Shown here: piece after piece, positions 16,189 to 24,810 of the stretch
Layout: every line of letters begins with the position of its first letter
Position numbering within the stretch: position 1 is the stretch's first letter
Source: Oligoflexia bacterium
GTDB taxonomy: Bacteria > Bdellovibrionota > Bacteriovoracia > Bacteriovoracales > Bacteriovoracaceae
NCBI GenBank assembly: GCA_024229115.1
Contig: JAAEST010000122.1
Span: 186,001 to 250,000 of the forward strand
Reading direction: 5' to 3'
Length of the DNA stretch: 64,000 nucleotides
Made by a program: the position numbers and the translations under genes
Notes under the pieces: generated by a model
Seen by the model: only the letters and a program-made list of their open reading frames with translations
Databases searched by the model: none
What the model was told of the DNA's origin: nothing

Positions 16189-16845
16189 TTGAAAAGAGTA
16201 GACTTTTATTTCGATTTTATGTCGCCATATTCTTATCTTGCTTGGTGTTGGTTGAGGGAGAATAAGAACTGGGTTGAAGATAACTGGGGTCCTGTTCATC
16301 TGAAACCTGTTTTGATGGCAAGAGTGATTAAAGCTCATGATACGAAAGGTCCTGCAGAGATTGATCCAAAGAGAGAATATCTTCTTCGCGAATGCTTAAG
16401 AATCGCAAAAATAGAAAACCTACCATTTAAATGTCCAGGGCAACTTCCTTTTAATAACCTTAGTGTTGCGAGACTTGGTTGTTATGAAAATGACCAGTTC
16501 AAGCTTGTAGATGAAATATTTCGCTTGGGATGGGAGAAAGGAATAAGCTTAGATGCTGATAACGAGGAGATGATAATCTCCGAGCTTTCCTCAGCAGGAT
16601 TTAATGAAGATCAACTCAAGACTTTCTTAGAGGATAAGAAGTCAAGAGTTGTCATGAAGAATAATTGCAAAGAAGCGATTACTAAGAAGCTCTTTGGAGT
16701 ACCTTCATTTCTTTTAATAGAAGATGAATTAGAAGAACTTTTTTGGGGCAGAGAAAGTATTCCTCATTTAAAGTTAAAAATTATGAATAACGATCCCCTG
16801 GATCAAGAAGCATACTGTGATTTTTTAGACAAGATCCAGGTATAA
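16189..16845 (+). CDS. DsbA-like thioredoxin-fold protein of the 2-hydroxychromene-2-carboxylate isomerase (HCCA) family
   Basis: 218 residues starting at TTG 16189 behind a GGAGA site. RVDFYFDFMSPYSYLAW is the family's N-terminal strand and helix, with a Ser in place of the DsbA CxxC; this Ser typifies HCCA isomerases and kappa-class GST-like enzymes, which use glutathione. The helical insertion and the late cis-Pro segment (LFGVPSFLL) and FWGRE follow at the expected places. It is cytoplasmic, without signal. The substrate is unknown, and naphthalene degradation is not implied. It is followed after 14 bases by slyD. Confidence 0.8.
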   Translation: MKRVDFYFDFMSPYSYLAWCWLRENKNWVEDNWGPVHLKPVLMARVIKAHDTKGPAEIDPKREYLLRECLRIAKIENLPFKCPGQLPFNNLSVARLGCYENDQFKLVDEIFRLGWEKGISLDADNEEMIISELSSAGFNEDQLKTFLEDKKSRVVMKNNCKEAITKKLFGVPSFLLIEDELEELFWGRESIPHLKLKIMNNDPLDQEAYCDFLDKIQV

Positions 16846-16859
16846 CAAGAAGGCTATTT

Positions 16860-17342
16860 ATGAAAATTGAAAAGAACAAAGTTGTAAGCATGCACTACAC
16901 GCTGAAAGATGGGGCAGGCGAAGTTATTGATTCATCAGAAGGAAAAGATCCTCTAGCATTTATTCATGGATTAGGAATGATTATCCCTGGTCTTGAAAAA
17001 GAATTAGATGGAAAAACTAAAGGTGATAAGCTTAACGTTGAGGTTGAGCCAGCTGAAGCTTACGGCGATAGAGATGATAACCTTATTCAAAAAGTTCCAC
17101 GTGAGCAATTTGAAGGTGCGGGAGACATTCAAAAAGGAATGCAATTCCAAGTTGATACTCAAATGGGTCCACTCGTTGTTGTTGTTGTAGACGTAGACGA
17201 TAAAGAAGTTACAATTGATGGTAACCACCCACTTGCTGGTGTTAAGCTTTTCTTCGAAGTTGAAGTTACTGAAGTAAGAGACGCAACTGCTGAAGAATTA
17301 GATCATGGACACGTACATGGACCAGGCGGTCACAACCACTAA
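16860..17342 (+). CDS. slyD: FKBP-type peptidyl-prolyl isomerase SlyD
   Basis: 160 residues: FKBP domain split by the IF chaperone flap, as in SlyD. Recognisable are VVSMHYTLKDGAGEVIDSS, GLGMIIPGLEKELDG, AYGDRD and the late DGNHPLAGVKLFFEVEV. The C-terminal tail (LDHGHVHGPGGHNH) holds a short His-rich metal site, shorter than in E. coli, which suggests nickel or zinc binding. Acts in the cytoplasm as folding helper. Part of a run of plus-strand genes with the HCCA-like gene before and the transpeptidase-like gene after. Confidence 0.95.
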   Translation: MKIEKNKVVSMHYTLKDGAGEVIDSSEGKDPLAFIHGLGMIIPGLEKELDGKTKGDKLNVEVEPAEAYGDRDDNLIQKVPREQFEGAGDIQKGMQFQVDTQMGPLVVVVVDVDDKEVTIDGNHPLAGVKLFFEVEVTEVRDATAEELDHGHVHGPGGHNH

Positions 17343-17358
17343 TTTTTTAAACTTTAGG

Positions 17359-18276
17359 GTGAGTCGAAATGACCACCTTGAAAAACTAACTGATTTTTAT
17401 CAGGGGCAACTCAAAAAAATTGAGGCCTTAACAGAAGATCAGTTAGTTTCTTTTTTTGAGCTCTCTCTCTACTTAAAAAAAGAGGGAGCAGAGCTTTCAA
17501 AAACTCTTTATTTACTTCATCAAAGAATTTCAAACTTCTCTAGAAAACAGATTCTCAAACTATCACTGCTATCACATAAGGATTTTTCTCATTATTTAAA
17601 TGAGGACGATCTCAAGCTCGTTGCTAATACTTTTATTGGTTTAAATAGTGAAGAAGCTTGGACTTTACTAAAAGAAGATTGGTCTGATTATGGGCAAGTT
17701 CTATTTTGTTGTTTGTTAAAGGATAGGAAGAGTGCTGGTTTTCTACTTCATAAGAATGGAAAGAATGAGTGGACGAGAGAAGATGGTAAAACTTGGAAAC
17801 TCCCTGTGCTTGGCAAGTCCTCGCGAGATCTTGAATTCTTTCAAACAAATGGTGATACACCCACTGGTTTCTACACCATGGACTCAGTTATGCCCGAATG
17901 TGATCAACCAGAACTTTTTGGGAAATTCCACCGTGTAAAAATTCACTTCTTAGCTGACGGTAAAACTCAGACTCTTGAATCAAATTCTATATGCATGAAG
18001 GTTCATTCCCAGGCCCAAATTGCCTCACTTTTTGAGCGAAGCTTGCTACGAATTCATGGAACTGGTGAGATAAATAATGACTCTAAATCAGAACACTTTC
18101 CCCATATAAAATCAGCCGGTTGCCTTACCACAAGAGAGTGTGAAGGCTTTGAAAATGACCAAGAAATATTACTCAAAGTTCTTCAAAAGAAGAGAGTTGA
18201 TGACATTGATGGATTACTTATTGTTATGAATATTCTTGGGCAAGATGAGATGGAAAAGCTTAAAGACCGTTTGTAG
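17359..18276 (+). CDS. L,D-transpeptidase (YkuD)-like protein
   Basis: About 305 residues. The C-terminal half carries the YkuD pattern: a GDTPTGFYTM entry segment, then an LRIHGTG His region and the active SAGCLTTRE motif with its catalytic Cys. Such enzymes make 3-3 crosslinks in peptidoglycan or attach proteins to it. The N-terminal half is helical and unrecognised. No signal peptide is visible, which is unusual for a periplasmic enzyme. The start is uncertain: GTG at 17359 is the most likely, since upstream in-frame ATGs lie inside slyD. Confidence 0.7.
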   Translation: MSRNDHLEKLTDFYQGQLKKIEALTEDQLVSFFELSLYLKKEGAELSKTLYLLHQRISNFSRKQILKLSLLSHKDFSHYLNEDDLKLVANTFIGLNSEEAWTLLKEDWSDYGQVLFCCLLKDRKSAGFLLHKNGKNEWTREDGKTWKLPVLGKSSRDLEFFQTNGDTPTGFYTMDSVMPECDQPELFGKFHRVKIHFLADGKTQTLESNSICMKVHSQAQIASLFERSLLRIHGTGEINNDSKSEHFPHIKSAGCLTTRECEGFENDQEILLKVLQKKRVDDIDGLLIVMNILGQDEMEKLKDRL

Positions 18277-18333
18277 TCGTCAGGTAATTTTGAAAAACTC
18301 GCTCTATACGGTGGTTTGTTCTATAATTTAAGT

Positions 18334-20166
18334 ATGAAGAACGCTAGTAAGGCAAAATCAAGTAAAGGCAAGAAGCCATCATACGAAACCTTCGACGAAA
18401 TTAATGGGACGCATCCATTACAAGAGAAGACGTTGAATAGTCATGTCTTATATCCAGCTCGAATTCGAGAAGGTGGAAATGTCAGTGTATTCAATTTTGC
18501 TCTCGCTAAAGAAATAGGTCTTATTCCAGAAGATCATCCAGAAGTTTTAGACTCTAAACTTGAAAAGAAAATTCTTGAGACTTTTGGAATCATTATTATC
18601 AATGAATATGATCAGATCAATGATATTAAGTTTGATGAAAAAACTATCAAACCACATAAGTATATGGCCACACGCTATCTCCAGCTCCAACATCCGAATA
18701 AGCAAGGGAAGACTAGTGGAGATGGAAGAAGTGTTTGGAATGGTCAATATAAAGGAAACGGAAAGGTTTGGGATATTAGTTCTTGTGGTACAGGAGCGAC
18801 TTGCTTAAGCCCTGCAACTCATACTCAAAATAAGTTCTTTCAATCAGGTGACCCTTCGATCTCTTATGGTTGCGGTTATGCTGAAGTGGAAGAGGGTTAT
18901 GCTTCGCTCTTCTTTAGTGAAGTGCTCAATAAGAATAATCTTAAGACCGAAAGAGTTCTCGCTGTCCTACAATTTGAAAAAAATTATGGGATTACTGTCA
19001 GAGTACATGAGAATCTACTAAGACCTTCTCATATGTTTAATCATTTAAAGCAAGGAAATCATGAGGCCCTTAAGGCCATGGTTGATTTCTATATTGATCG
19101 CCAAGTTCAGAATAAAGAATGGAAGAATGTCCCTAAGTCTGGAAAGGCCCGTTATGAATACTTTGCTCAGAAGCAGTGTGAGGTATTTGCAAAGACTGCG
19201 GCTAACTTTGAGGACGAATATATCTTCTGTTGGATGGATTGGGATGGGGATAATATCCTAATGGATGGTGGAATCATTGATTATGGTTCTGTTAGGCAAT
19301 TTGGACTTTTTCATTCGGAATATCGCTTTGATGATGTGGATCGTTTTAGTACAAATATTATCGAACAAAAGCAAAAAGCAAGATATACAGTTCAGACTTT
19401 CATTCAGCTTGTTGATTTTATAAACACGAAGAAGAGAAAGACTGTTGGAAAATTTAATAAAGATAAACTTCTTAATGAGTTTGAAGATATTTTCCAAGAA
19501 CAAAAAAATATTAATCTTTTAAAGAAGATTGGCTTTTCTAAGAAGCATAGAGAAGCAATTTATCCAAAATATAAGAAAGAAGTAGAAAAGTTCAGAAAGG
19601 TTTTTAGCTATTTTGAAAGATCAAAATCTATTGTTGGTTTAGAAGAAGTTAATGATGGAATTAATTGGAATGCTATTTTTTGCATGAGAGATATATTAAG
19701 AGAATTACCTCAACTTTATTTATCTCGTGCCCTTGAAGATATTAAGCATGAAGAGTTTATTGAAATTATTAAAAGTAACTATGCTCTCACTGAAGATCTA
19801 GAATTATCTTCATATAGAAAATCTCAGATAAATAAGTTTCAAAGAATATATAAAGAGTTAGTTTCACTTTGTGCTAAAGAATTAGGAATGAATGAGGATA
19901 GAGTCATTTTAGAAATTATGATGAGGTCTTCAGTTATTAATAAATTTGATAGAGTGACAGGTGATTCAATTACAACAATTGTTGATCTTATTATGAAAAA
20001 TAAGAAATCACTGACTCCAGATAAGATGCATCAGTTGTTAAAGAACTTTGTTGATTATCAGAATTTAAATCCAGAGTCTAAATTTAATCAAAAGAGATCT
20101 CCGAATAGATCTAAGATGATTAAAGATATCTATAAAATTGTTTCAGATTACAGAGAGGGGTTGTGA
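18334..20166 (+). CDS. Divergent SelO/YdiU-like pseudokinase (possible protein AMPylase)
   Basis: 610 residues from ATG 18334. Landmarks follow the SelO order: GDGRS (about 129-133), a Gly-rich KGNGKVWDISSCGTGATCLSP segment, EEGYASLFFSEVL, an RPSHMFNHL stretch and finally DWDGDNILMDGGIIDYG (about 302-318), whose Asn and DYG Asp match the SelO metal-binding pair. SelO flips ATP to transfer AMP to Ser/Thr/Tyr of proteins. Between landmarks the similarity is low, and the C-terminal 280 residues are unlike known SelO. The SelO C-terminal Sec/Cys is not evident. Its stop overlaps the peptidase E start (GTGA), so the two are translationally coupled. Confidence 0.65.
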   Translation: MKNASKAKSSKGKKPSYETFDEINGTHPLQEKTLNSHVLYPARIREGGNVSVFNFALAKEIGLIPEDHPEVLDSKLEKKILETFGIIIINEYDQINDIKFDEKTIKPHKYMATRYLQLQHPNKQGKTSGDGRSVWNGQYKGNGKVWDISSCGTGATCLSPATHTQNKFFQSGDPSISYGCGYAEVEEGYASLFFSEVLNKNNLKTERVLAVLQFEKNYGITVRVHENLLRPSHMFNHLKQGNHEALKAMVDFYIDRQVQNKEWKNVPKSGKARYEYFAQKQCEVFAKTAANFEDEYIFCWMDWDGDNILMDGGIIDYGSVRQFGLFHSEYRFDDVDRFSTNIIEQKQKARYTVQTFIQLVDFINTKKRKTVGKFNKDKLLNEFEDIFQEQKNINLLKKIGFSKKHREAIYPKYKKEVEKFRKVFSYFERSKSIVGLEEVNDGINWNAIFCMRDILRELPQLYLSRALEDIKHEEFIEIIKSNYALTEDLELSSYRKSQINKFQRIYKELVSLCAKELGMNEDRVILEIMMRSSVINKFDRVTGDSITTIVDLIMKNKKSLTPDKMHQLLKNFVDYQNLNPESKFNQKRSPNRSKMIKDIYKIVSDYREGL

Positions 20167-20825
20167 AACTAGCGTTTTACGGTGGCGGAGAACTTCACGA
20201 TAATGACCCGTTAAATGAGCAGGTGATTCATTTATCTGGAACCAAGAAACCCAAAATTACTTTTATTCCAAGTACAAGCTACGAAGGAGAGTTAGACTTC
20301 TTCGACTATGTGACTAATTTTCGTCGTCATGGGCTTAAGCGGTTTATGTATTTTCCTATCGATGTTCCTTACGATCATGTCCTTCTTGATGAAGCATTTG
20401 ATAGTGATGTTATTCATTTAGGTGGTGGGAATACTTATTACTTTCTTAATTGGTTAAGAAAGACCAAAATGATCACGAGGCTTAAGAAGTATGTAAAAGA
20501 AGGAGGAGTTCTTACTGGCTTAAGTGCTGGTGGAATTATAATGACTCCAGATATTACAACCGCTGGTTATCCACACTTTGATAAAGACGACAATGAAGAT
20601 GGTATTCGTAATCTTAAGGCCCTTAATTTAGTGAAGTTTGATTTCTTTCCTCATTACAGAAATTCTAAAAAATATGACAAAGAACTTTCTCGAGAGAGTG
20701 GACTCATTGAGAGACCTCTTTACGCCATACCGGATGGTTCAGGGATTGTCGTGAATGGAGAGAATATCACTTTCTGTGGTAAGTCTTGGATGTTTCTTAA
20801 AGGCAAGAAGACGATTTTAAAATAA
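20163..20825 (+). CDS. pepE: Peptidase E-like serine peptidase (S51 family)
   Basis: 220 residues starting at GTG 20163, overlapping the preceding stop. The nucleophile motif GLSAGGI (S121) follows the conserved LGGGNTYYFLNWL segment, and a later FFPHYRN supplies the catalytic His region, as in peptidase E, which cleaves Asp-X dipeptides; cyanophycinases are relatives. Cytoplasmic. The length matches the family (about 230). Substrate inference is from the family only. Confidence 0.8.
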   Translation: MKLAFYGGGELHDNDPLNEQVIHLSGTKKPKITFIPSTSYEGELDFFDYVTNFRRHGLKRFMYFPIDVPYDHVLLDEAFDSDVIHLGGGNTYYFLNWLRKTKMITRLKKYVKEGGVLTGLSAGGIIMTPDITTAGYPHFDKDDNEDGIRNLKALNLVKFDFFPHYRNSKKYDKELSRESGLIERPLYAIPDGSGIVVNGENITFCGKSWMFLKGKKTILK

Positions 20826-20975
20826 ACATCATGTTAAATAGAGAAAAACGGAAGGTCGTGTGATCGACCTCCCGCCTTCGCCTTTTCCCCACTACCAATA
20901 GGTAATGTCCCCTGGGAAATTGATTCTTCCATATTGATGATTCATTTCTCTTGAACTGATTTTGCCATGAATGCA

Positions 20976-21024
20976 AATTTGGACAATGGAAATCTAACTA
21001 ACTGAATTTGTTAGTCTCCAAATT
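20976..21024. other. Nested inverted repeats in the 234-base gap between pepE and the GDPD gene
   Basis: AATTTGGA (20976-20983) pairs with TCCAAATT (21017-21024), and inside it CTAAC (20998-21002) pairs with GTTAG (21010-21014). A second small hairpin (GGTCG/CGACC) lies near 20853-20868. Neither has a clear T-run, so they are weak terminators or structured RNA. The rest of 20826-21059 holds no supportable gene. Confidence 0.35.
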
Positions 21025-21059
21025 ACTGAAATTGACTAAATTTTATGGCGCTGCTGGCG

Positions 21060-21905
21060 TTACTTTCGCTTGAGATACTTTTTGAGCGCTACAGGATCAT
21101 CAGTAATGATTCCGTGGACGCCTTTTGCAATGGCCTTCTTCCAATCTTCAGGCTTGTTAAGTGTCCAAGGATGAGTTTCAACACCTATTTTTTCAAGGCT
21201 CTTAATCATTTCTTTCGTCATCCACTTATGATTTGGAGACCAATAATTAAATTTATACTTCTTAAAAATAGGAACTAATGGCAGAAGGTTTCCATAAGTT
21301 AGAAGGCTTGTTTTAAGAACTTTATTAAGTCTTTGAACTTCTACTAATGTTCTATAGTCGAAACTTTGGATGATTACATTACTTGGACGATGATAGGTCT
21401 TAGCCTCTTGGACAACAAGTTTCGCAAATTCTTTAGGTGTTGGTGTCGCTTCAGGAGCAAATGGAAATATCTTAGTTTCGATATTGAGTAGACCTTTATA
21501 TTTCACTTTATTTAAATAAGTTAAAACTTGTTTTAGTGAAGGGATTTTTTCATTAGGAAGAGCTTTTTGTTTTGGATATTTCTTCGGTTGGCTCTTTCCA
21601 CATTTAATATTTAAAACATCTTTTGAGTTTACCGAGTAATAAGTTACTGGTGTACCTTGAAACTTATTAGGAAGGTCACAATTTTCCTTATTTAAAATTG
21701 GATCATGTGAGAGAACGACAACCTTATCTTTAGTTACAGCGAGATCGAACTCGATAACATCAATTTCATTTTCAACAGCATATTTAATTGCTGCCATCGT
21801 ATTTTCTGGAAGAATAGATCTGGCCCCACGATGACCGTGAATAGCAATCTTTGCCATAGAGTTGAGAGTGATAATTGAGAGTAATAAGATAAAACTACTT
21901 TTCAT
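21060..21905 (-). CDS. Glycerophosphodiester phosphodiesterase
   Basis: 281 residues from ATG 21905 with a signal peptide (MKSSFILLLSIITLNSMA), so it acts in the periplasm. HGHRGARSILPENT and IEFDLAVTKD, followed by LSHDP, form the metal and catalytic centre of the GDPD TIM barrel, hydrolysing deacylated phospholipids to glycerol-3-phosphate and alcohol. Last gene of the cmoA operon; it overlaps the DUF454 gene by 11 bases. A longer in-frame start at 21956 lies inside that gene and was rejected. Confidence 0.92.
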   Translation of the reverse strand: MKSSFILLLSIITLNSMAKIAIHGHRGARSILPENTMAAIKYAVENEIDVIEFDLAVTKDKVVVLSHDPILNKENCDLPNKFQGTPVTYYSVNSKDVLNIKCGKSQPKKYPKQKALPNEKIPSLKQVLTYLNKVKYKGLLNIETKIFPFAPEATPTPKEFAKLVVQEAKTYHRPSNVIIQSFDYRTLVEVQRLNKVLKTSLLTYGNLLPLVPIFKKYKFNYWSPNHKWMTKEMIKSLEKIGVETHPWTLNKPEDWKKAIAKGVHGIITDDPVALKKYLKRK

Positions 21906-22269
21906 GAGGACGGCTCCATATAAACCACATGACGGCGATGCCAATGGCAGAAACAATACATTTGATAACTATGTTAACAGGAACAAAGATAAGTGTGTAG
22001 CCAAAAAGTAACGTCATCATAACTGTCGCCAGTATTTTCGCTCTTAAGCTAATCACTCCATGTTCTTCCCATTGTCTAATCATTGGACCAAAGAGTTTTT
22101 GATTGAGTAGCCATTGATGATACTTGTCACTACTTTTTGAAAAGAGATAAGCGGATAATATGGCAAATGGTGTTGTTGGAAGAATAGGGAGAAAAACTCC
22201 GAGAACACCTAATGTAATAGAGACCCAAGCTAAGATAAAGAAAAGAGTTTTCTTACTTCGATCGATCAT
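21895..22269 (-). CDS. DUF454 (YbaN-like) inner-membrane protein
   Basis: 124 residues with about three membrane helices. The N-terminal LGVLGVFLPILPTTPF motif and the following KSSDKYHQWLL segment are diagnostic of DUF454/YbaN. Function of the family is not settled. Its ATG overlaps the cmoB stop (ATGA), showing translational coupling. Confidence 0.85.
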   Translation of the reverse strand: MIDRSKKTLFFILAWVSITLGVLGVFLPILPTTPFAILSAYLFSKSSDKYHQWLLNQKLFGPMIRQWEEHGVISLRAKILATVMMTLLFGYTLIFVPVNIVIKCIVSAIGIAVMWFIWSRPHEK

Positions 22270-23237
22270 TTTCCGCCTTTCTTTTTGGCCTTAAGGCAGA
22301 ACCTTCGTGGAGCTGGATGACCTTCGATTGTTTTACTAGGGTCGTTCTCATCAAGCGAGTCTTTTAGGCTTTGCATTGGAGGTGGGCACCAATCTGTCAG
22401 ACGTTGTTCATCTTCTGTTAAGTCTGAATCTGCAACGACTTCAACATCAATAAACTTTGCTTTCTTAAGCCAGTTTATAAAACAACTTAATGTTGGAACA
22501 AACCAAGTATTACCCATTCTGGCATATCGATCTTCTGGAAAAAGAGCGTAAGATTCTTCTCCCGGTATTCCTATGGTCTCAATAATAACTTCTCCACCTG
22601 GAACAAGGGCCTCTCTTATCTCAACTAATTGAGCTATAGGATTACGATGGTGATAAATAATTCCCATCGAAAAAATTACATCAAAGACTTCCTTAAATAA
22701 TCCAAGATGTTCAACACCAAAAAGTTCGTGATGAATTTTATTATTCTGGGCATACTTTTGAATAAACTGAAATTGAGCACTGAAGGGAAGAACAGGATCT
22801 ATTCCTAGAACCATTTTAGGATTATATTCGGCCATGCGAAACATGAAGTAGCCATTATTACAGCCTATATCGAGCACAGTCTTATTTTCTATACTTGGAA
22901 GGTGAGGAAGGAGACGATCCCACTTTTGATCACTTCTCCACTCAGCATCAATGAGAGTTTCAAAAATATTAAATGGACCTTTCTTCCATGGGATAAGTGA
23001 TTTCGCTGATTCAAGGACTTGATTATAGACTTCGTCAGAAATCTCTTCTCTTAGACCAACTCTTATCTCGGCCCCTTTAAAGTCTTGGAAAGAAGATTCA
23101 ACAATTGGTGCTTCTTCTATTGGTCTTAGAAATTTTTGAGCAGAAGGACGTTCCCACCAAAGATCACGTTCTTTTTTTAAGGCCAGTAGTTCGTCCCACA
23201 GAATATTTTTTTTGTAAGGAAGTAAGTAATCAAGCAC
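22266..23237 (-). CDS. cmoB: tRNA U34 carboxymethyltransferase CmoB
   Basis: Transfers the carboxymethyl group of carboxy-SAM to 5-hydroxyuridine at the tRNA wobble position, giving cmo5U. 323 residues, the normal size. Family marks: FETLIDAEWRSDQKWDRLLPHL, the SAM-binding VLDIGCNNGYFMFRM, and GIIYHHRNP. It starts at GTG 23237, sharing the G of the cmoA stop (TAGTG). Works directly with CmoA, which makes the unusual cofactor. Confidence 0.96.
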   Translation of the reverse strand: MLDYLLPYKKNILWDELLALKKERDLWWERPSAQKFLRPIEEAPIVESSFQDFKGAEIRVGLREEISDEVYNQVLESAKSLIPWKKGPFNIFETLIDAEWRSDQKWDRLLPHLPSIENKTVLDIGCNNGYFMFRMAEYNPKMVLGIDPVLPFSAQFQFIQKYAQNNKIHHELFGVEHLGLFKEVFDVIFSMGIIYHHRNPIAQLVEIREALVPGGEVIIETIGIPGEESYALFPEDRYARMGNTWFVPTLSCFINWLKKAKFIDVEVVADSDLTEDEQRLTDWCPPPMQSLKDSLDENDPSKTIEGHPAPRRFCLKAKKKGGK

Positions 23238-23965
23238 TATTTGATTCCTAGATAACTAGCAAAATTATACCAACGAAAGAGCATATCGCATTTATCAAAA
23301 CCTGCTGATCTTAACATTTCAATTTGTTGTTTTGGTGACAGAGGAATGAGAACATTTTCAAGAGCTTCTCTCTTTTGTGAAATCTCTAATTCGCTATACC
23401 CATTTCTTCTTTTGAAATCATAATAAAGATCTGTGATTAATTCTTCAAAGTGTGGCTTTGAAGACTTAAGTTTTTCACTGAGAATGATAATCCCACCAGG
23501 ATTTAGACCTTCATAAATATTGCGAAGTACTTTTTCTCTTTCAGCAAGGGGAAGAAACTGAAGTGTGTAGTTTAAGATAACAACATCTGCATTCTTAATT
23601 TCAACATCTTCAATATTACCTTCAATCAACTCAATCGAATCTATACCGTGCTTTTGTAGCTTCTCTTTAGCTTTTTCAAGCATTGGAGCAGAGTTATCTA
23701 CTCCGATATATTTCGCTTTGCGATTTTTATTTTTTAGAGATTCTGAAATGAGACAAATTGTTGTGGCCGTTGAGCAGCCTAAGTCATAAATATTTCCAGA
23801 CTGATAAAAACGGTCACACATATCGAGAATGAGCTGATGAACTTCTTTATAGAAGGGGACAGAGCGTGAAACCATGTCGTCAAAGGCGTTTGCGACATTT
23901 TGATCGAATTCGAATGGAGTAATTCGATCTCTCTTATCTGCAAATACTTTGTCATTTAAACTCAC
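23237..23965 (-). CDS. cmoA: Carboxy-S-adenosyl-L-methionine synthase CmoA
   Basis: Makes carboxy-SAM from SAM and prephenate. 242 residues. FDQNVANAFDDMVSRSVPFY, IYDLGCSTATT and ILNYTLQFLPLAERE match CmoA, including the Rossmann SAM site. First gene of the cmoA-cmoB-DUF454-GDPD operon; preceded by an AGGAGCT ribosome site. The 155 bases to the divergent gene at 24121 hold both promoters. Confidence 0.96.
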   Translation of the reverse strand: MSLNDKVFADKRDRITPFEFDQNVANAFDDMVSRSVPFYKEVHQLILDMCDRFYQSGNIYDLGCSTATTICLISESLKNKNRKAKYIGVDNSAPMLEKAKEKLQKHGIDSIELIEGNIEDVEIKNADVVILNYTLQFLPLAEREKVLRNIYEGLNPGGIIILSEKLKSSKPHFEELITDLYYDFKRRNGYSELEISQKREALENVLIPLSPKQQIEMLRSAGFDKCDMLFRWYNFASYLGIK

Positions 23966-24120
23966 ATGAGCTCCTTACTTTCCGATACGTCTTTCAATAA
24001 GCAATATGGCTATCATTTAAAACAGTGTTTGGCTAGGCATGTCAACGTATCTAGGTAATAAATTTTACTTGATTTACGCCGATAATAAAATTAGATTTAT
24101 TTAGCAAAAAGGAATTAATT

Positions 24121-24810
24121 TTGAGTAAAAAAGAGCTTGGACATTTCGATGCTTTGGTAGACACGTCATCTGTGGTGGCCCACGATTTATGTGCTCAACT
24201 TCACGTGCTTCAGTTTTGTACAGAAGAACTAGAAGGGCATGTGACAGGTGAGGGAAAGAAGTATCTTGAAAAGGTGACTGAAAGTTCTCAATACTTAGCA
24301 AATCTTATTAATTCTTTTCGTAATCAATTAAAATTCGATTTTGGTCCTAATAAGAAATATAACGTCGCTCAAATTAATACATTTGTTCATGAGTTACTTA
24401 AGAACCATTTCTATGGGGCCATCGATAAAATTGAACTTGATGTGAACCAATCTTCTCATGCTCAAATTCCAGTAGGTGAAAGTGTCGACAACGTTCATTT
24501 ACTCTTCAGTATTTATTCGACAGTCATTGATATCCTCAAGGGAAAGAATTACTTTGTAAAAGATAAGCTTTTGATTGAGCTGAGTACTAATGAAGAAGGA
24601 ATTGCTGTTAACTTTAAGGGAAATCAATTAGACTTCTCTGTTGAAGACCTTGAGAAGGAAATGCGTGTTTTAACTCCTGAAAAAGGACATATTCGCAAAT
24701 ATCTCGGTGTTCAATACTTAAATAAATTAAAGAAAGAAAACAAGGATGTTTTATCAATGGATATGAGCAGTAGCTTATTATCTATTAATTTGAAAATGGA
24801 TTTTGAATAA
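24121..24810 (+). CDS. ChpT-like histidine phosphotransfer protein (DHp with degenerate ATPase domain)
   Basis: 229 residues, soluble. The start is TTG 24121 behind AGGAA. The first 75 residues form a DHp-type helical hairpin with SVVAHDLCAQLHVLQF, where H21 sits as the phosphorylatable His of histidine kinases. The following 150 residues are about the size of an HATPase domain but lack any recognisable N-, G1- or G2-box, so ATP binding is unlikely. This matches the build of ChpT of alphaproteobacteria, a dimeric phosphotransferase derived from a kinase. It ends immediately before the ATG of an OmpR-type regulator, its probable partner. Confidence 0.65.
   Translation: MSKKELGHFDALVDTSSVVAHDLCAQLHVLQFCTEELEGHVTGEGKKYLEKVTESSQYLANLINSFRNQLKFDFGPNKKYNVAQINTFVHELLKNHFYGAIDKIELDVNQSSHAQIPVGESVDNVHLLFSIYSTVIDILKGKNYFVKDKLLIELSTNEEGIAVNFKGNQLDFSVEDLEKEMRVLTPEKGHIRKYLGVQYLNKLKKENKDVLSMDMSSSLLSINLKMDFE

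Noticed and set aside
20845-20885. Classical terminator after pepE
   Set aside because: A GGTCG/CGACC hairpin is present, but it is short and followed by a C-rich rather than T-rich tail.
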